Source of the DNA: Chloroflexota bacterium | Lineage (GTDB): Bacteria; Chloroflexota; UBA11872 | NCBI GenBank assembly: GCA_022821645.1 | Contig: JAJEDE010000009.1 | Coordinates: forward strand, 41,076-105,075 | Reading direction: 5' to 3' | DNA length: 64,000 nucleotides | The notes under the pieces: model-generated | The model's input: only the letters and a program-made list of their open reading frames with translations | Databases searched by the model: none | Told to the model about the DNA's origin: nothing | Shown: positions 52,888 to 61,037 of the stretch, piece by piece | Numbering within the stretch: position 1 is the stretch's first letter | Layout: each line of letters opens with the position of its first letter | Program-made: the position numbers and the translations under genes

Positions 52888-53910
52888 GTGCCCTTCGGCT
52901 TTAACGCGCCGCGGTTGGGCATCGACCTCGGAACCGTCAACGTCGTCGTCAACCGCGTCGGCCAGGGCATCGCGATCAATGAGCCGTCCGTGGTTGCCGT
53001 CAGCATGGATCGAAGAATTCAGGCCATAGGACATGCGGCGCACGCCATGGTCGGTCGCACCCCCGGCAGCCTGCGGATCATTCGTCCCATGCAGGACGGT
53101 GTGATCGCCGACTACCTGGTCACCGAGGCAATGTTGCGCTACTTCATCGACCGGGCCTGCGGCCGGTTTCGCCTGGTCCGCCCTGAAATCATGGTCGCCG
53201 TCCCTTCCGGCGTCACGACGGTCGAGCGACGGGCGGTGCTGGACGCCGGGCTCGCGGCCGGCGCACGCCGGGTCCACCTCATCCCGGAGTCGCTGGCGGC
53301 GGCTATCGGCGCTCAGGTTCCGGTCTCCGAGCCATCCGGCAGCATGATCGTCAACGTCGGCGGCGGGACCACGGAGATCTCCGTGATATCGCTCAATGAC
53401 GTGGTTGCCGACTGCTCGACGTCCTCGCGCGTGGGCGGCAACCGGATTGACGACGCGATTGCCGCGTACATCAGGCGCAAGTACAACCTGATGATCGGCG
53501 ACCAATCCGCCGAGCAAATCAAGATCGGCATCGGTAGCGCCATCGTGCTCAGCCCGGCCGAGACCATGGAAGTTCGTGGTCGCGACCAGGTGCAGGGCCT
53601 GCCGCGCACCGTGACCGTGACCTCGGACGAGGTTACGGAAGCAATCATCGAGCCGCTGGCCCAGATCGTTCGCGGCGTGCGCATGGTGCTGGAGAGCACG
53701 CCGCCCGAACTGTCGGCGGATATCATCGACAAGGGCATCGTCATGAGCGGCGGCACCTCGCTCCTGCGTAACCTCGATCAGTTGCTGTCGCAGGAGATCG
53801 GCATCGCCGTGCACGTGGCCGACCAGCCGCTCATGTGCGTGGCGCTCGGCTGCGGCATCGCCATCGAGCACACCGATGTCCTGCAGAAGGCGCTGACGTC
53901 GAGCCCGTAA
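52888..53910 (+). CDS. mreB: MreB/Mbl-like bacterial actin
   Basis: A 340-residue actin-fold ATPase that organises cell-wall synthesis. Nucleotide-binding motifs are present: phosphate-1 LGIDLGTVNVVV (Val where Thr is usual), phosphate-2 VNVGGGTTEISVISL, and the adenosine loop GIVMSGGTSLLRNL. The start codon (GTG) follows the murA stop directly. No mreC, mreD, pbp2 or rodA gene follows, so this may be an Mbl-type or lone homologue. Pairing with murA is common in several phyla. Confidence 0.92.
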   Translation: MPFGFNAPRLGIDLGTVNVVVNRVGQGIAINEPSVVAVSMDRRIQAIGHAAHAMVGRTPGSLRIIRPMQDGVIADYLVTEAMLRYFIDRACGRFRLVRPEIMVAVPSGVTTVERRAVLDAGLAAGARRVHLIPESLAAAIGAQVPVSEPSGSMIVNVGGGTTEISVISLNDVVADCSTSSRVGGNRIDDAIAAYIRRKYNLMIGDQSAEQIKIGIGSAIVLSPAETMEVRGRDQVQGLPRTVTVTSDEVTEAIIEPLAQIVRGVRMVLESTPPELSADIIDKGIVMSGGTSLLRNLDQLLSQEIGIAVHVADQPLMCVALGCGIAIEHTDVLQKALTSSP

Positions 53911-53933
53911 ACAAAGGTCGTCTGGTGGTACCC

Positions 53934-54905
53934 ATGGACAACGTGCTGCAAACCTTTCCGATACCCGAGGCCGTGGAGCAGAAGCTCCGCGCTCACTGCA
54001 ACGTTCGACAGGCGTTCTTCGTCGAGGGCGACGAGCTTGTCGAGGCGGCGCGCGGCTGCCGGGGCGTTGTGGCTGGAACCGAGTTGTGGCCGCGGGAGGC
54101 ACTCGCAGCGGTTCGCGGCGATCTGCGAGCCATCTCGCGGGTCGGAACCGGCGTGGACAGCGTGGATATCGCCGCGGCGACCGACTTCGGCATCGCCGTG
54201 CTCAATGCGCCAGGCGAGAACGCTCAGACCATTGCCGAGCTGAGCGTGGGCCTCATGTGGTCGCTGGCCCGTCGCATGGTCCTGGCTGATCAAGCGGTTC
54301 GTACCACCGGCTTCAAGATGCGCACCGAACTCGACGGGATCGAGCTGACCGAAAAGACCGTCGGCATCATTGGTTTCGGCGAAATCGGACACCGTGTCGC
54401 GGCCATCTGCCGGCATGGCTTTCGCATGCGCGTGCTCATCACGACGGCCCATCCCGATCCCGCGCGGCTGACGGCGGCCGGCATCGATGGGCAGTTCGTC
54501 GAGTTGGACGAGTTGCTGGCTGAGTCGGACTTCGTGGCGCTGCATGCGGCGGTTACGCCCGAGACCGAACGCATGATCGGTGCCCCGCACCTCCGGTCCA
54601 TGAAGGCCGGCGCCTACCTGGTCAACACCGCCCGGGGACAACTGGTAGACGAGGACGCGCTGGTGGCCGCGCTCAAGTCAGGAGAAATCGCCGGCTACGG
54701 CGCCGATGTGTACGACGTTGAGCCGCCGCCGCCCGATCACCCGCTGTTTGCTCTGCCGAACACCGTGCTTGGTCCGCACTTCGGCAGCGGCACCTTTGAG
54801 GCGATGACCCGCATGGGCGGACGAGCCGTCGACAACCTCATCGAGTTCCTGGACGGCGGCCAGCCTGTCAGGACCGTTAACCCCGAGGTCTACTCCAGCG
54901 GCTGA
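53934..54905 (+). CDS. D-2-hydroxyacid dehydrogenase (phosphoglycerate dehydrogenase-like)
   Basis: A 323-residue NAD-dependent dehydrogenase. The Rossmann loop reads GIIGFGEIGHRV, and the three catalytic residues are in place: Arg in LVNTARGQLVDE, Glu in YDVEPPPPDHP and His in LGPHFGSGTFEA. No ACT domain is attached, so it is not a long-form SerA. The frame extends upstream into mreB; the ATG at 53934, or a GTG nine bases before, matches the family's N-terminus. The closest biochemical roles are reduction of glyoxylate, hydroxypyruvate or 3-phosphohydroxypyruvate. Confidence 0.88.
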   Translation: MDNVLQTFPIPEAVEQKLRAHCNVRQAFFVEGDELVEAARGCRGVVAGTELWPREALAAVRGDLRAISRVGTGVDSVDIAAATDFGIAVLNAPGENAQTIAELSVGLMWSLARRMVLADQAVRTTGFKMRTELDGIELTEKTVGIIGFGEIGHRVAAICRHGFRMRVLITTAHPDPARLTAAGIDGQFVELDELLAESDFVALHAAVTPETERMIGAPHLRSMKAGAYLVNTARGQLVDEDALVAALKSGEIAGYGADVYDVEPPPPDHPLFALPNTVLGPHFGSGTFEAMTRMGGRAVDNLIEFLDGGQPVRTVNPEVYSSG

Positions 54906-54910
54906 ATGAG

Positions 54911-54942
54911 CAAGACCCGCGCCGAACCCGGCGCGGGTCTTG
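54911..54942 (+). terminator. strong hairpin after the murA-mreB-dehydrogenase run
   Basis: Two 14-base arms (CAAGACCCGCGCCG and CGGCGCGGGTCTTG) are perfect complements around a four-base loop AACC. It starts six bases after the dehydrogenase stop. There is no T-run on either side, so it may act with other factors, but position and stability make a transcription end or RNA-stabilising structure very likely. Confidence 0.75.
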
Positions 54943-55254
54943 CAGCGATTCAAAGGAGAGATCGCTCGGCCGTCGCTATTCGGCTACCCAAACCTTCGTC
55001 GGCTGACGCCTGGCATTCGTCAATCCAACGCTCAGGCCGGTACAGGGTGTCGCGAATCCGCGCGGCCTGCTGCCCCGTCGGCCAATTAGGCCGCGGGGCG
55101 CGACCTGTCGACTTGCCAGCGCCCTATGAGCACGCGAATGTTCAGCCGGCGCGCTCCAGTCTGTCGGCGCCGACGGTATGCAAGCGCAACGTCGCGCATG
55201 GAAGTACCTCCAGCCGCCGATACTCCAGGCAACACTGCCTGCAGTTGATACATC
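54943..55254. other. intergenic region, convergent genes
   Basis: About 310 bases between the hairpin and the end of the GntR gene. No open frame is convincing. An AT-rich patch near 55240-55265 (TTGATACATCCTATATGATT) stands out, but spacing does not fit a normal promoter; it could be an operator for a GntR-type protein. Confidence 0.4.
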
Positions 55255-55995
55255 CTATATGATTTCTTCCGCAGAATCAATGCTTGGCGACGCCAGGGCG
55301 GCGCTCCTGGCAGCGCCGGCTTGTTGCAGATGGTCCCGGATCATCGTTTCCACCCCGGTTGTATCGCCTTTTCGAATCGCGACAGCGATCGCCCGATGTT
55401 CGCGCAGCGACGCACGGCCGCGAGCTCGAGCCGGATAGGCCGTACGCACCCTCTCCTTGGTGGCCCAGAGCTGTTCGACTAGCATCAATAGGTGAGCCGA
55501 CGGGCACTTTGCGTAGAGCGTGCGGTGAAACTCCTGGTCCAGCCGGGCAAGCGCCCTGACGTCGTTCGCTTCAAGGGCGGCGTCCATATCCACCAGCGTT
55601 GCCTCTACGTGCCGGTGGTCGACCTCGGTCATGTGCGGTACGGCCAGCGCGGCGGTCGCGCCCTCGACGATGGAGCTGGCGACGTACACGTCGCGGACTT
55701 CTGCCGGATCCAGTCCGGCTACCGTGGCGCCCACGTGCGGTTCGTTGTCGATGAGTCCTTCGGCTTCGAGCTGGAACAAAGCCTCTCGCACTGGCACGTC
55801 GCTTACGCCGAGCTCCGAACCGATGTTGTGGATGACCAGCCGATCCCCGGCCCGCAGGCGACCGGACTGGATGGCATCGCGCAGAGCGCCGTACACCAAT
55901 TCGCGTTTCGTCCGGTAGACCCCCGCGGGCCGCAGGCTCCCCGGGGCCGGTCGCGTCCGCCGGGGGCGCGGCGTGTCGTCCGGCTCCGGCGTCAT
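55255..55995 (-). CDS. GntR-family transcriptional regulator with FCD domain
   Basis: A 246-residue repressor. After a basic, Pro/Arg-rich N-terminus of about 25 residues comes the winged helix-turn-helix (LVYGALRDAIQSGRLRAGDRL, then GVSDVPVREALFQLEAEGL). The C-terminal FCD domain has metal-binding candidates in ARLDQEFHRTL and REHRAIAVAIRKGD. FadR-like FCD regulators respond to organic acids or sugar acids. Its target is not evident: it lies downstream of folE on the same strand, 10 bases away, and no catabolic operon is next to it. Confidence 0.9.
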   Translation of the reverse strand: MTPEPDDTPRPRRTRPAPGSLRPAGVYRTKRELVYGALRDAIQSGRLRAGDRLVIHNIGSELGVSDVPVREALFQLEAEGLIDNEPHVGATVAGLDPAEVRDVYVASSIVEGATAALAVPHMTEVDHRHVEATLVDMDAALEANDVRALARLDQEFHRTLYAKCPSAHLLMLVEQLWATKERVRTAYPARARGRASLREHRAIAVAIRKGDTTGVETMIRDHLQQAGAARSAALASPSIDSAEEII

Positions 55996-56005
55996 GGCGG
56001 CGGTG

Positions 56006-56656
56006 CTACGTGCGTTGCACCGCGTCGAAGAACTCGGCGCGGGTGGCGGGGTTATTGCGGAAGGCGCCGCGCGTGACCGAGGTGACCATCTGGCTGCCCG
56101 GTTTCTTGACGCCGCGCATGGTCATGCAGGTGTGTTCGGCCTGAATCGTGACCGCCACGCCCACCGGATCCAGCACCCGTTCGATGCGGTCGGCGACCTG
56201 GCACGTCAGGCGTTCCTGGACTTGCGGGCGTCGGGCCAGGTGCTCCACCACGCGAGCCAGCTTGCTCAGCCCAACAATCCGCTCGTTCGGGATGTAGCCC
56301 ACGGCTGCGCGACCAAAAAACGGCATCAGGTGGTGCTCGCAAACCGAGTAAAAGGGGATGTCCCGCACCACGATCATCTCGTCGTGCGCGTGCTCGAACG
56401 TGGTTGCCAGGTGATCGTCGGGCTCGCCGACCAGCCCTGCGAATAACTCTTCGTACATGCGCGCCACACGGGACGGCGTCTTGACCAGGCCGTCGCGATT
56501 AGGGTCTTCGCCGACGGCGATCAGGATTTCCCGAATCGCGGCTTCGATCCGCGCATGGTCCACGCGCAGCGCCCCGTTGGGCGAGACGCTTGAGGCGTCA
56601 GCGGTGTGCGGGACGGTCGCCGATGACGGTCCGTCGGGCAGGGGCGTTGAACTCAT
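56006..56656 (-). CDS. folE: GTP cyclohydrolase I
   Basis: A 216-residue enzyme that makes 7,8-dihydroneopterin triphosphate for folate or pterin synthesis. Zinc ligands are in [12 protein letters not shown] and [33 protein letters not shown] is the typical N-terminal block and LSKLARVVE the central one. About 30 extra residues precede the core. With folB at 59804 it gives two steps of folate synthesis in this window, though the genes are separated. Confidence 0.95.
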   Translation of the reverse strand: MSSTPLPDGPSSATVPHTADASSVSPNGALRVDHARIEAAIREILIAVGEDPNRDGLVKTPSRVARMYEELFAGLVGEPDDHLATTFEHAHDEMIVVRDIPFYSVCEHHLMPFFGRAAVGYIPNERIVGLSKLARVVEHLARRPQVQERLTCQVADRIERVLDPVGVAVTIQAEHTCMTMRGVKKPGSQMVTSVTRGAFRNNPATRAEFFDAVQRT

Positions 56657-56689
56657 GTGTGAAGCTCGTTTCTTCAGGGATTTGTGGCG

Positions 56690-57133
56690 TTAGCCTGGCG
56701 TTGCCGTGGGTTCCACCCGCTCAACACAAGCCTTGTCGTCTGGATCTTCGCCCAACGGCGTATCGAACCACGCCGTCAGAATCTCGTCGGCCAGCGCCGG
56801 GGTGGTCAACCGCAGGCTCAGCGCCAGCACGTTTGCCCGGTTCCAGAGGCGGGCTCCTCGGGCGGTCTCCGCATCCGCGCAAAGGGCCGCGCGGACTCCG
56901 GCCACCTTGTTCGCCGCAATACTCACCCCCGTGCCCGTCCAGCACAACACAATGCCCTCGTCCACTGATCCGGTCATGACGGCCTCGCCCACGTTGCGTC
57001 CGGCTTCCGGCCACTGTTGATCCATGCCGGCCAGGGGTCCAAAGGGCGACAGCGCATGCCCGCGTTCCTTGAGGTTCGCGATGATGTGGTCGGTCAGGTC
57101 CGTTCGTTCGTCGCTCGCGATGGCAATTCGCAT
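56690..57133 (-). CDS. rpiB: ribose-5-phosphate isomerase B family sugar isomerase
   Basis: A 147-residue RpiB/LacAB-type isomerase. The ATG at 57133 begins the family's first strand MRIAIASDE; an in-frame start 81 bases upstream adds a non-family tail. The active-site Cys is in IVLCWTGTGVSIAANKVAGV, and the later block reads ARLWNRANVLALSLR, where RxxNDANVL is usual. The normal first motif ends in DHAGF; here SDERTDLTDHI differs, so the substrate may not be ribose 5-phosphate. Confidence 0.82.
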   Translation of the reverse strand: MRIAIASDERTDLTDHIIANLKERGHALSPFGPLAGMDQQWPEAGRNVGEAVMTGSVDEGIVLCWTGTGVSIAANKVAGVRAALCADAETARGARLWNRANVLALSLRLTTPALADEILTAWFDTPLGEDPDDKACVERVEPTATPG

Positions 57134-57416
57134 GGTCGGCGCGGCCCCGGGGCATTCCAGCCGAGTATACGAGCGGACACTCGAGCCATTGGAATGGTCC
57201 TTACCGGATTCCATGGCTTGCCACGATGCTGGAGAGCCCTGGTGACTGTCATGTCAAGCAATCTGGAACGCTCCCGATGGGCCATCCACTGTCGGGTAAT
57301 CTGTTGAGCGTTGCCAATGAGTGTGAGCGGCGGCGTGTCGTTGTCAGAGGCCTATCCGCGCGAACCGTCACCTCAAGCTGCGGGGCGTTGCCCATGATTG
57401 GCGACAGGGTGTAAGC

Positions 57417-58178
57417 ATGGCCAAGGCCAACGGTTCACCCTCGCCCGAAGACCTTCCCGGCCGCCTCTTCATCGTCGAAGGCATCGACGGGTCGGGAAAG
57501 AGCACGCAACTCGACCTGCTTCACAAGTGGCTCGTCAGTCAGGGTTACCTGGTCATCTTCACTGAGTGGAACTCGTCGCGGATTGTTCGCCGCACGACCA
57601 GGCGTGGGAAGCGTCGCCGAATCCTCACGCCGCTTACGTTCAGTCTCATCCATGCGGCCGACTTCTCCAGCCGCGTTCACGAGCAGATCATTCCGGCACT
57701 GCAGGCGGGCGCCATCGTTCTTGCCGATCGCTACGTCTATACCGCCTTTGCCCGCGACGCCGCTCGCGGCGTCAGCGGCAACTGGTTGCGACGGCTCTAT
57801 TCGTTTGCTCCGGATCCCACCCTGGCCTTCTATTTTGACGTCCCACTTGATGAGGCGATTCGCCGTATTGAGCTCGGACGGGACGAGCTCAACCACTACG
57901 AAGCCGGCATGGACCTGGGATTGAGCCAAAACCCCGCGAATTCGTTCCGGAAGTTCCAGGGCATCATTCGCGAACAGTACGGGAGGCTGGTTGACGAGTT
58001 CGGGCTGGAGCGCATCGACGCTACCGACACCCTGGTGAATCAACAGGAACAGATGCGCGCGCTCGTTCGGCCCCACCTTGCGGGCGCCATGCGCGCCGAG
58101 GATTCGGGATTGCAGGATGCCCTGGCCGCCACCGGCCTGAGCGGACGCTACCTGGCTGACATGTGGCGGGCGCTATGA
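57417..58178 (+). CDS. thymidylate kinase-like P-loop kinase, copy 1
   Basis: A 253-residue member of the dTMP kinase family. The P-loop is intact: EGIDGSGKSTQLDLL (Lys28). The DRx motif lies in VLADRYVYTAFARDAARG, and the lid-side basic cluster is RRTTRRGKRRR (about residues 58-68). The protein is longer than a standard Tmk by about 40 residues, in the C-terminal half. It overlaps the second, P-loop-altered copy by 4 bp, so the two are probably made in equal amounts. It may be the cell's thymidylate kinase or a nucleotide kinase of other specificity. Confidence 0.85.
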   Translation: MAKANGSPSPEDLPGRLFIVEGIDGSGKSTQLDLLHKWLVSQGYLVIFTEWNSSRIVRRTTRRGKRRRILTPLTFSLIHAADFSSRVHEQIIPALQAGAIVLADRYVYTAFARDAARGVSGNWLRRLYSFAPDPTLAFYFDVPLDEAIRRIELGRDELNHYEAGMDLGLSQNPANSFRKFQGIIREQYGRLVDEFGLERIDATDTLVNQQEQMRALVRPHLAGAMRAEDSGLQDALAATGLSGRYLADMWRAL

Positions 58179-58906
58179 CTCGTCCTGTAAACCGTCCCCT
58201 GAGGTTTTACGGTGAGCCGCCGCCGGGGATTGACCTGAGCCCGCTTCCGGGCCGCTTGATCGTGGTTGAGGGTCAGGACGGTTCCGGCCGCTCGACCCAG
58301 ATCCGCCTGATGAAAGAGTGGCTTGAGGATCACGGGTTCGGCGTCGTCGACACCGGGCTGACGCGGTCCGAACTGGCCGGCCCCGGCATTCGGCGTGCGA
58401 AATCAGGTCACGATCTGGACCCAATTACGCTCAATCTCTTCTACGCCACCGACTTTTTTGACCGCCTGGAGCGGCTGATCATCCCGTCGTTGCGGGCTGG
58501 AATGGTGGTGCTGGCCGACCGATACATCTACTCCATGATCGCCCGAGCGGCTACCCGCGGCATCGATCCGGCCTGGACCGCCGACGTCTATGGCTTCGCG
58601 CCGGTTCCCGATGCCGTCGTGTATCTCGACGTGGACATCGAACACCTCCTGCCCCGCATCTTGATCAACGGCGGATTCGATTTCTGGGAGTCAGGCCTCG
58701 ACGTGATGAGGGGCCAGGACGTGTTTGAGAGTTTTCTGCGATACCAGGCACAGATCAGCTCTCATCTCCGTGAACTTGCCGAGCAGCACAATTTCACGGT
58801 TATCAACGCCCGTGGTCCAATAAAACAGACCTTCAGCGCTATCCTTGTCGAAGTTCAGCGCGTGATGGACGAGATGCGTGCGACACAGACGAACGGAGCA
58901 AACTAA
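58175..58906 (+). CDS. thymidylate kinase-like protein, copy 2, with Lys-to-Arg change in the P-loop
   Basis: A 243-residue paralogue of the previous gene, with 26 residues before the first strand. The P-loop reads EGQDGSGRSTQ: Arg39 stands where the nucleotide-binding Lys is almost invariant. The DRY motif (VLADRYIYSMIARAATRG) and the hydrophobic core strands are kept, so the fold is surely intact. Walker-A Lys-to-Arg changes usually remove or strongly reduce phosphotransfer. It may be a regulatory or structural partner of copy 1. The ATG at 58175 overlaps the copy 1 stop. Confidence 0.85.
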   Translation: MTRPVNRPLRFYGEPPPGIDLSPLPGRLIVVEGQDGSGRSTQIRLMKEWLEDHGFGVVDTGLTRSELAGPGIRRAKSGHDLDPITLNLFYATDFFDRLERLIIPSLRAGMVVLADRYIYSMIARAATRGIDPAWTADVYGFAPVPDAVVYLDVDIEHLLPRILINGGFDFWESGLDVMRGQDVFESFLRYQAQISSHLRELAEQHNFTVINARGPIKQTFSAILVEVQRVMDEMRATQTNGAN

Positions 58907-59008
58907 GCACGCAGCAAGCCTCAACCAATATGCTGATCTTATTCGGTCATTTTATTGGCCTGTTGCTTGATTGTTTACCTCACCGACTGGCCAAAGCTCG
59001 AGTTGAAA

Positions 59009-59599
59009 TTACCTCAGCAATCGGTCAATCAGTTCCTCGTCCAACTCCATCCGCTCGTCCGCTGTCTTGAATAGCTCGAACGAGTATGTCGGATACCCGT
59101 GATTGCCTTGCGGCGGGCCGTGAATCAGCCAGACGATAATGCCCTCGTTCTTCAGCACGCGAACGGCGGGAACGAAGTCGCCGTCGCCGGCAACCAGGGC
59201 AATGTGCTGAACGTGACCCTTGCCGGCCAACAAGGCCATGTCGAGACCCAACAGGAGATCAACTTGCTTCTGCTCGAAGATTGGCACGCCCGACTCGTCC
59301 ATGCCCGACATTCGTAGGTGACCCAGGCGGACTTCGAATCGTGGCAGGTACCGAAGCGCGTCCTCGAACCGCCGTGAGTTCGAGTACCGCTCCATCTCTT
59401 CAGGCGTTGGCGGATCGCTCCGGTACGGTCTGCAGTGGTAGTAATACGCACGCAATAGTTCCACGGCGTCGGCGCTCTCGCCCTCCACGTGCCGCAGGAT
59501 TTCGTCTACAAGCTTCTTGACGTCGAGCCGAACATCGAACTCATGCTTCTGCAGAGCTTCGAGATAACCGCCGTCAATAAAGACCGCTAGATTCCCCAT
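59009..59599 (-). CDS. NYN-domain (LabA/DUF88) putative RNA nuclease
   Basis: A 196-residue soluble protein starting MGNLAVFIDGGYLEA with Asp9, the first acidic residue of the metal site. Further residues are in QKQVDLLLGLDMALLAGKG (two Asp) and ALVAGDGDFVPAVRVLKNEG, the standard NYN pattern of closely spaced aspartates. It is a different subgroup from the NYN protein at 11701-12330. The gene is alone on its strand between the kinases and folB, with palindromes in its upstream region. Confidence 0.88.
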   Translation of the reverse strand: MGNLAVFIDGGYLEALQKHEFDVRLDVKKLVDEILRHVEGESADAVELLRAYYYHCRPYRSDPPTPEEMERYSNSRRFEDALRYLPRFEVRLGHLRMSGMDESGVPIFEQKQVDLLLGLDMALLAGKGHVQHIALVAGDGDFVPAVRVLKNEGIIVWLIHGPPQGNHGYPTYSFELFKTADERMELDEELIDRLLR

Positions 59600-59761
59600 A
59601 TCACGACCTTTCGACCAGGAAACTATGTTGGCGCGGCCGTGCCGGTCATTGAACAGGAACTTTGCTATGCGCCGACGCCGCGGACGCGCTCTCGGATGAT
59701 TCGCCTAGCCGCCCGCTTCATACATAGTGATGCCGTCTGTAGTCTCCGTCAAGCTGGAAAG

Positions 59762-59775
59762 GTAAGAATTCTTAC
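59762..59775. promoter_or_regulatory. 14-bp perfect palindrome upstream of the NYN gene
   Basis: GTAAGAATTCTTAC is a perfect palindrome in the AT-rich gap between folB and the NYN gene. Its size and symmetry suit a dimeric repressor binding site. It lies 163 bases upstream of the NYN start. Confidence 0.45.
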
Positions 59776-59779
59776 TTAA

Positions 59780-59795
59780 CAGTTGGCAACAACTG
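59780..59795. terminator. short hairpin downstream of folB
   Basis: CAGTTG and CAACTG flank a four-base loop GCAA, nine bases from the folB stop. On the minus strand it is followed by TTAAGTAAGAATT, only loosely T-rich. It may be the terminator of the cysS-rlmB-folB run or part of a regulatory site with the adjoining palindrome. Confidence 0.4.
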
Positions 59796-59803
59796 ATTGG
59801 TTG

Positions 59804-60190
59804 CTACGCGCTGGAGATGTCCGATCGCGTGCGCTCAATGGTAACCGCGGCGTGGCGCAGAATCGATCCCGCAATTGCCACCCCGGGCTTTGCGATGCGA
59901 ACTCGTGTCCTCTGAACCTGCGGAAATCGCTTCAGCGCACGCTGAGCGATCCGCTCGCCCAGGGTTTCCAGCAGATTGACCGGTTCGCCCTCCACAATCT
60001 CCGCAACCAGCGCGTAGACCTCGCTGTAATTGATGGTCAAGTGAAGCGCGTCGGTCGTGCTCGCCGCGCGCAGATCAGCTTCCAGGTCCACGTCCACCAC
60101 AAAGCGCTGGCCCAGCGTTCGCTCTTCCGGGCGCGCGCCGTGATAGCCGTACAGCGTGATTCCGGAAAGGCTGACGGTGTCAGGCGGCAT
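59804..60190 (-). CDS. folB: dihydroneopterin aldolase
   Basis: A 128-residue tunnel-fold enzyme of folate synthesis that cleaves dihydroneopterin. The family N-terminus is DTVSLSGITLYGYHGARPEE with the conserved YHG, followed by FVVDVDLEADLRAA, the catalytic-region Tyr of INYSEVYALV and LLETLGERIA with its conserved Glu. RIAKPGVAI contains the active-site Lys. It overlaps the methyltransferase gene by 11 bases. Confidence 0.93.
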   Translation of the reverse strand: MPPDTVSLSGITLYGYHGARPEERTLGQRFVVDVDLEADLRAASTTDALHLTINYSEVYALVAEIVEGEPVNLLETLGERIAQRALKRFPQVQRTRVRIAKPGVAIAGSILRHAAVTIERTRSDISSA

Positions 60191-61037
60191 CCTGGTCCTT
60201 TTCTCGTCGCGAGCTCACGGCGTGGTACAGCACGATCGCTCCGGCCACTGCGACATTCAACGAGCCCACCCCGCCGTACATCGGAATTCGCAGCGCGGCG
60301 TCGCATGCCTTGCGAACCCCTGGCCGAACGCCGCGGGATTCGTTGCCAACCACAAGACATGTCGGGCGGGTGAAGTCCGCGTCGGTGAAGTCTGTATCAC
60401 CGTCCTGGTCCAGCGCGTAGACCCAGGCGCCGGCATCGCGCAACTGGTCGAGGGCCCGCGAGATGTTGGCTACCTGCACCAGCGGTGTCCGCAGGCTGGC
60501 CCCGGCGGACGCCCGCGCCAGACCACCGGTCAGGGCGGCGGAGCGTCGGCTCGGAACGACGGCTCCCGCGCCGTCCACCGCCTCAAGCGTTCGGAGCAGG
60601 GCGCCCAGATTGCCCACGTCCTGCACCTGGTCCGCGGCGAGGATCAGCGGCGGCCCGCCGGCGCTCTGGCTTGCCACTAAGTCCTCAATGGAGGTTGGCG
60701 GTGGCGGTCGCACGGCCGCCACCACTCCCTGGTGCTGCCCACCGATGCTCAACTGGTCGAGTTCCGATGTGTCGGTAAATGTGACGGCCACCGCGGCTTT
60801 CGCGGCCAGCGAACGGATGTCCGCCATCGCTTCGGCTTGCGCACGGGCGATGAAGACGCGTTCCACGCTTGCACCGACGCGCAGCGCCGAGGAAACGGCG
60901 TGTCGGCCCCAGACGCTGGCTTCGGCGGGTAGTTGCGGGCGACCTACCCGCGACGCCAGACCGTGCCGTCGGGCGTGTCCTCGATTACCACGTCGAGGGC
61001 GCCCAGATCGTCGCGGATTCTGTCGGCGAGCTCCCAT
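60180..61037 (-). CDS. rlmB: SpoU/TrmH-family 2'-O-ribose RNA methyltransferase (RlmB-like)
   Basis: A SPOUT methyltransferase. The substrate-binding domain begins at SVWGRHAVSSAL and the knot domain has the three SPOUT motifs: DVGNLGALLRTLEA, LVVGNESRGV and MYGGVGSLNVAVAGAIVLYH. The start is uncertain: the ATG at 61037 gives 285 residues but overlaps cysS by 94 bases with a basic, non-family tail, and no ATG, GTG or TTG lies nearer the domain in this frame. A CTG start near 60959 is possible. It probably methylates 23S rRNA or a tRNA. Confidence 0.87.
   Translation of the reverse strand: MGARRQNPRRSGRPRRGNRGHARRHGLASRVGRPQLPAEASVWGRHAVSSALRVGASVERVFIARAQAEAMADIRSLAAKAAVAVTFTDTSELDQLSIGGQHQGVVAAVRPPPPTSIEDLVASQSAGGPPLILAADQVQDVGNLGALLRTLEAVDGAGAVVPSRRSAALTGGLARASAGASLRTPLVQVANISRALDQLRDAGAWVYALDQDGDTDFTDADFTRPTCLVVGNESRGVRPGVRKACDAALRIPMYGGVGSLNVAVAGAIVLYHAVSSRREKDQDAA

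Noticed and set aside
51388..54102. A 904-residue minus-strand open frame opposite murA and mreB
   Set aside because: His/Arg/Asp-rich antisense shadow; murA and mreB motifs on the plus strand are unambiguous.
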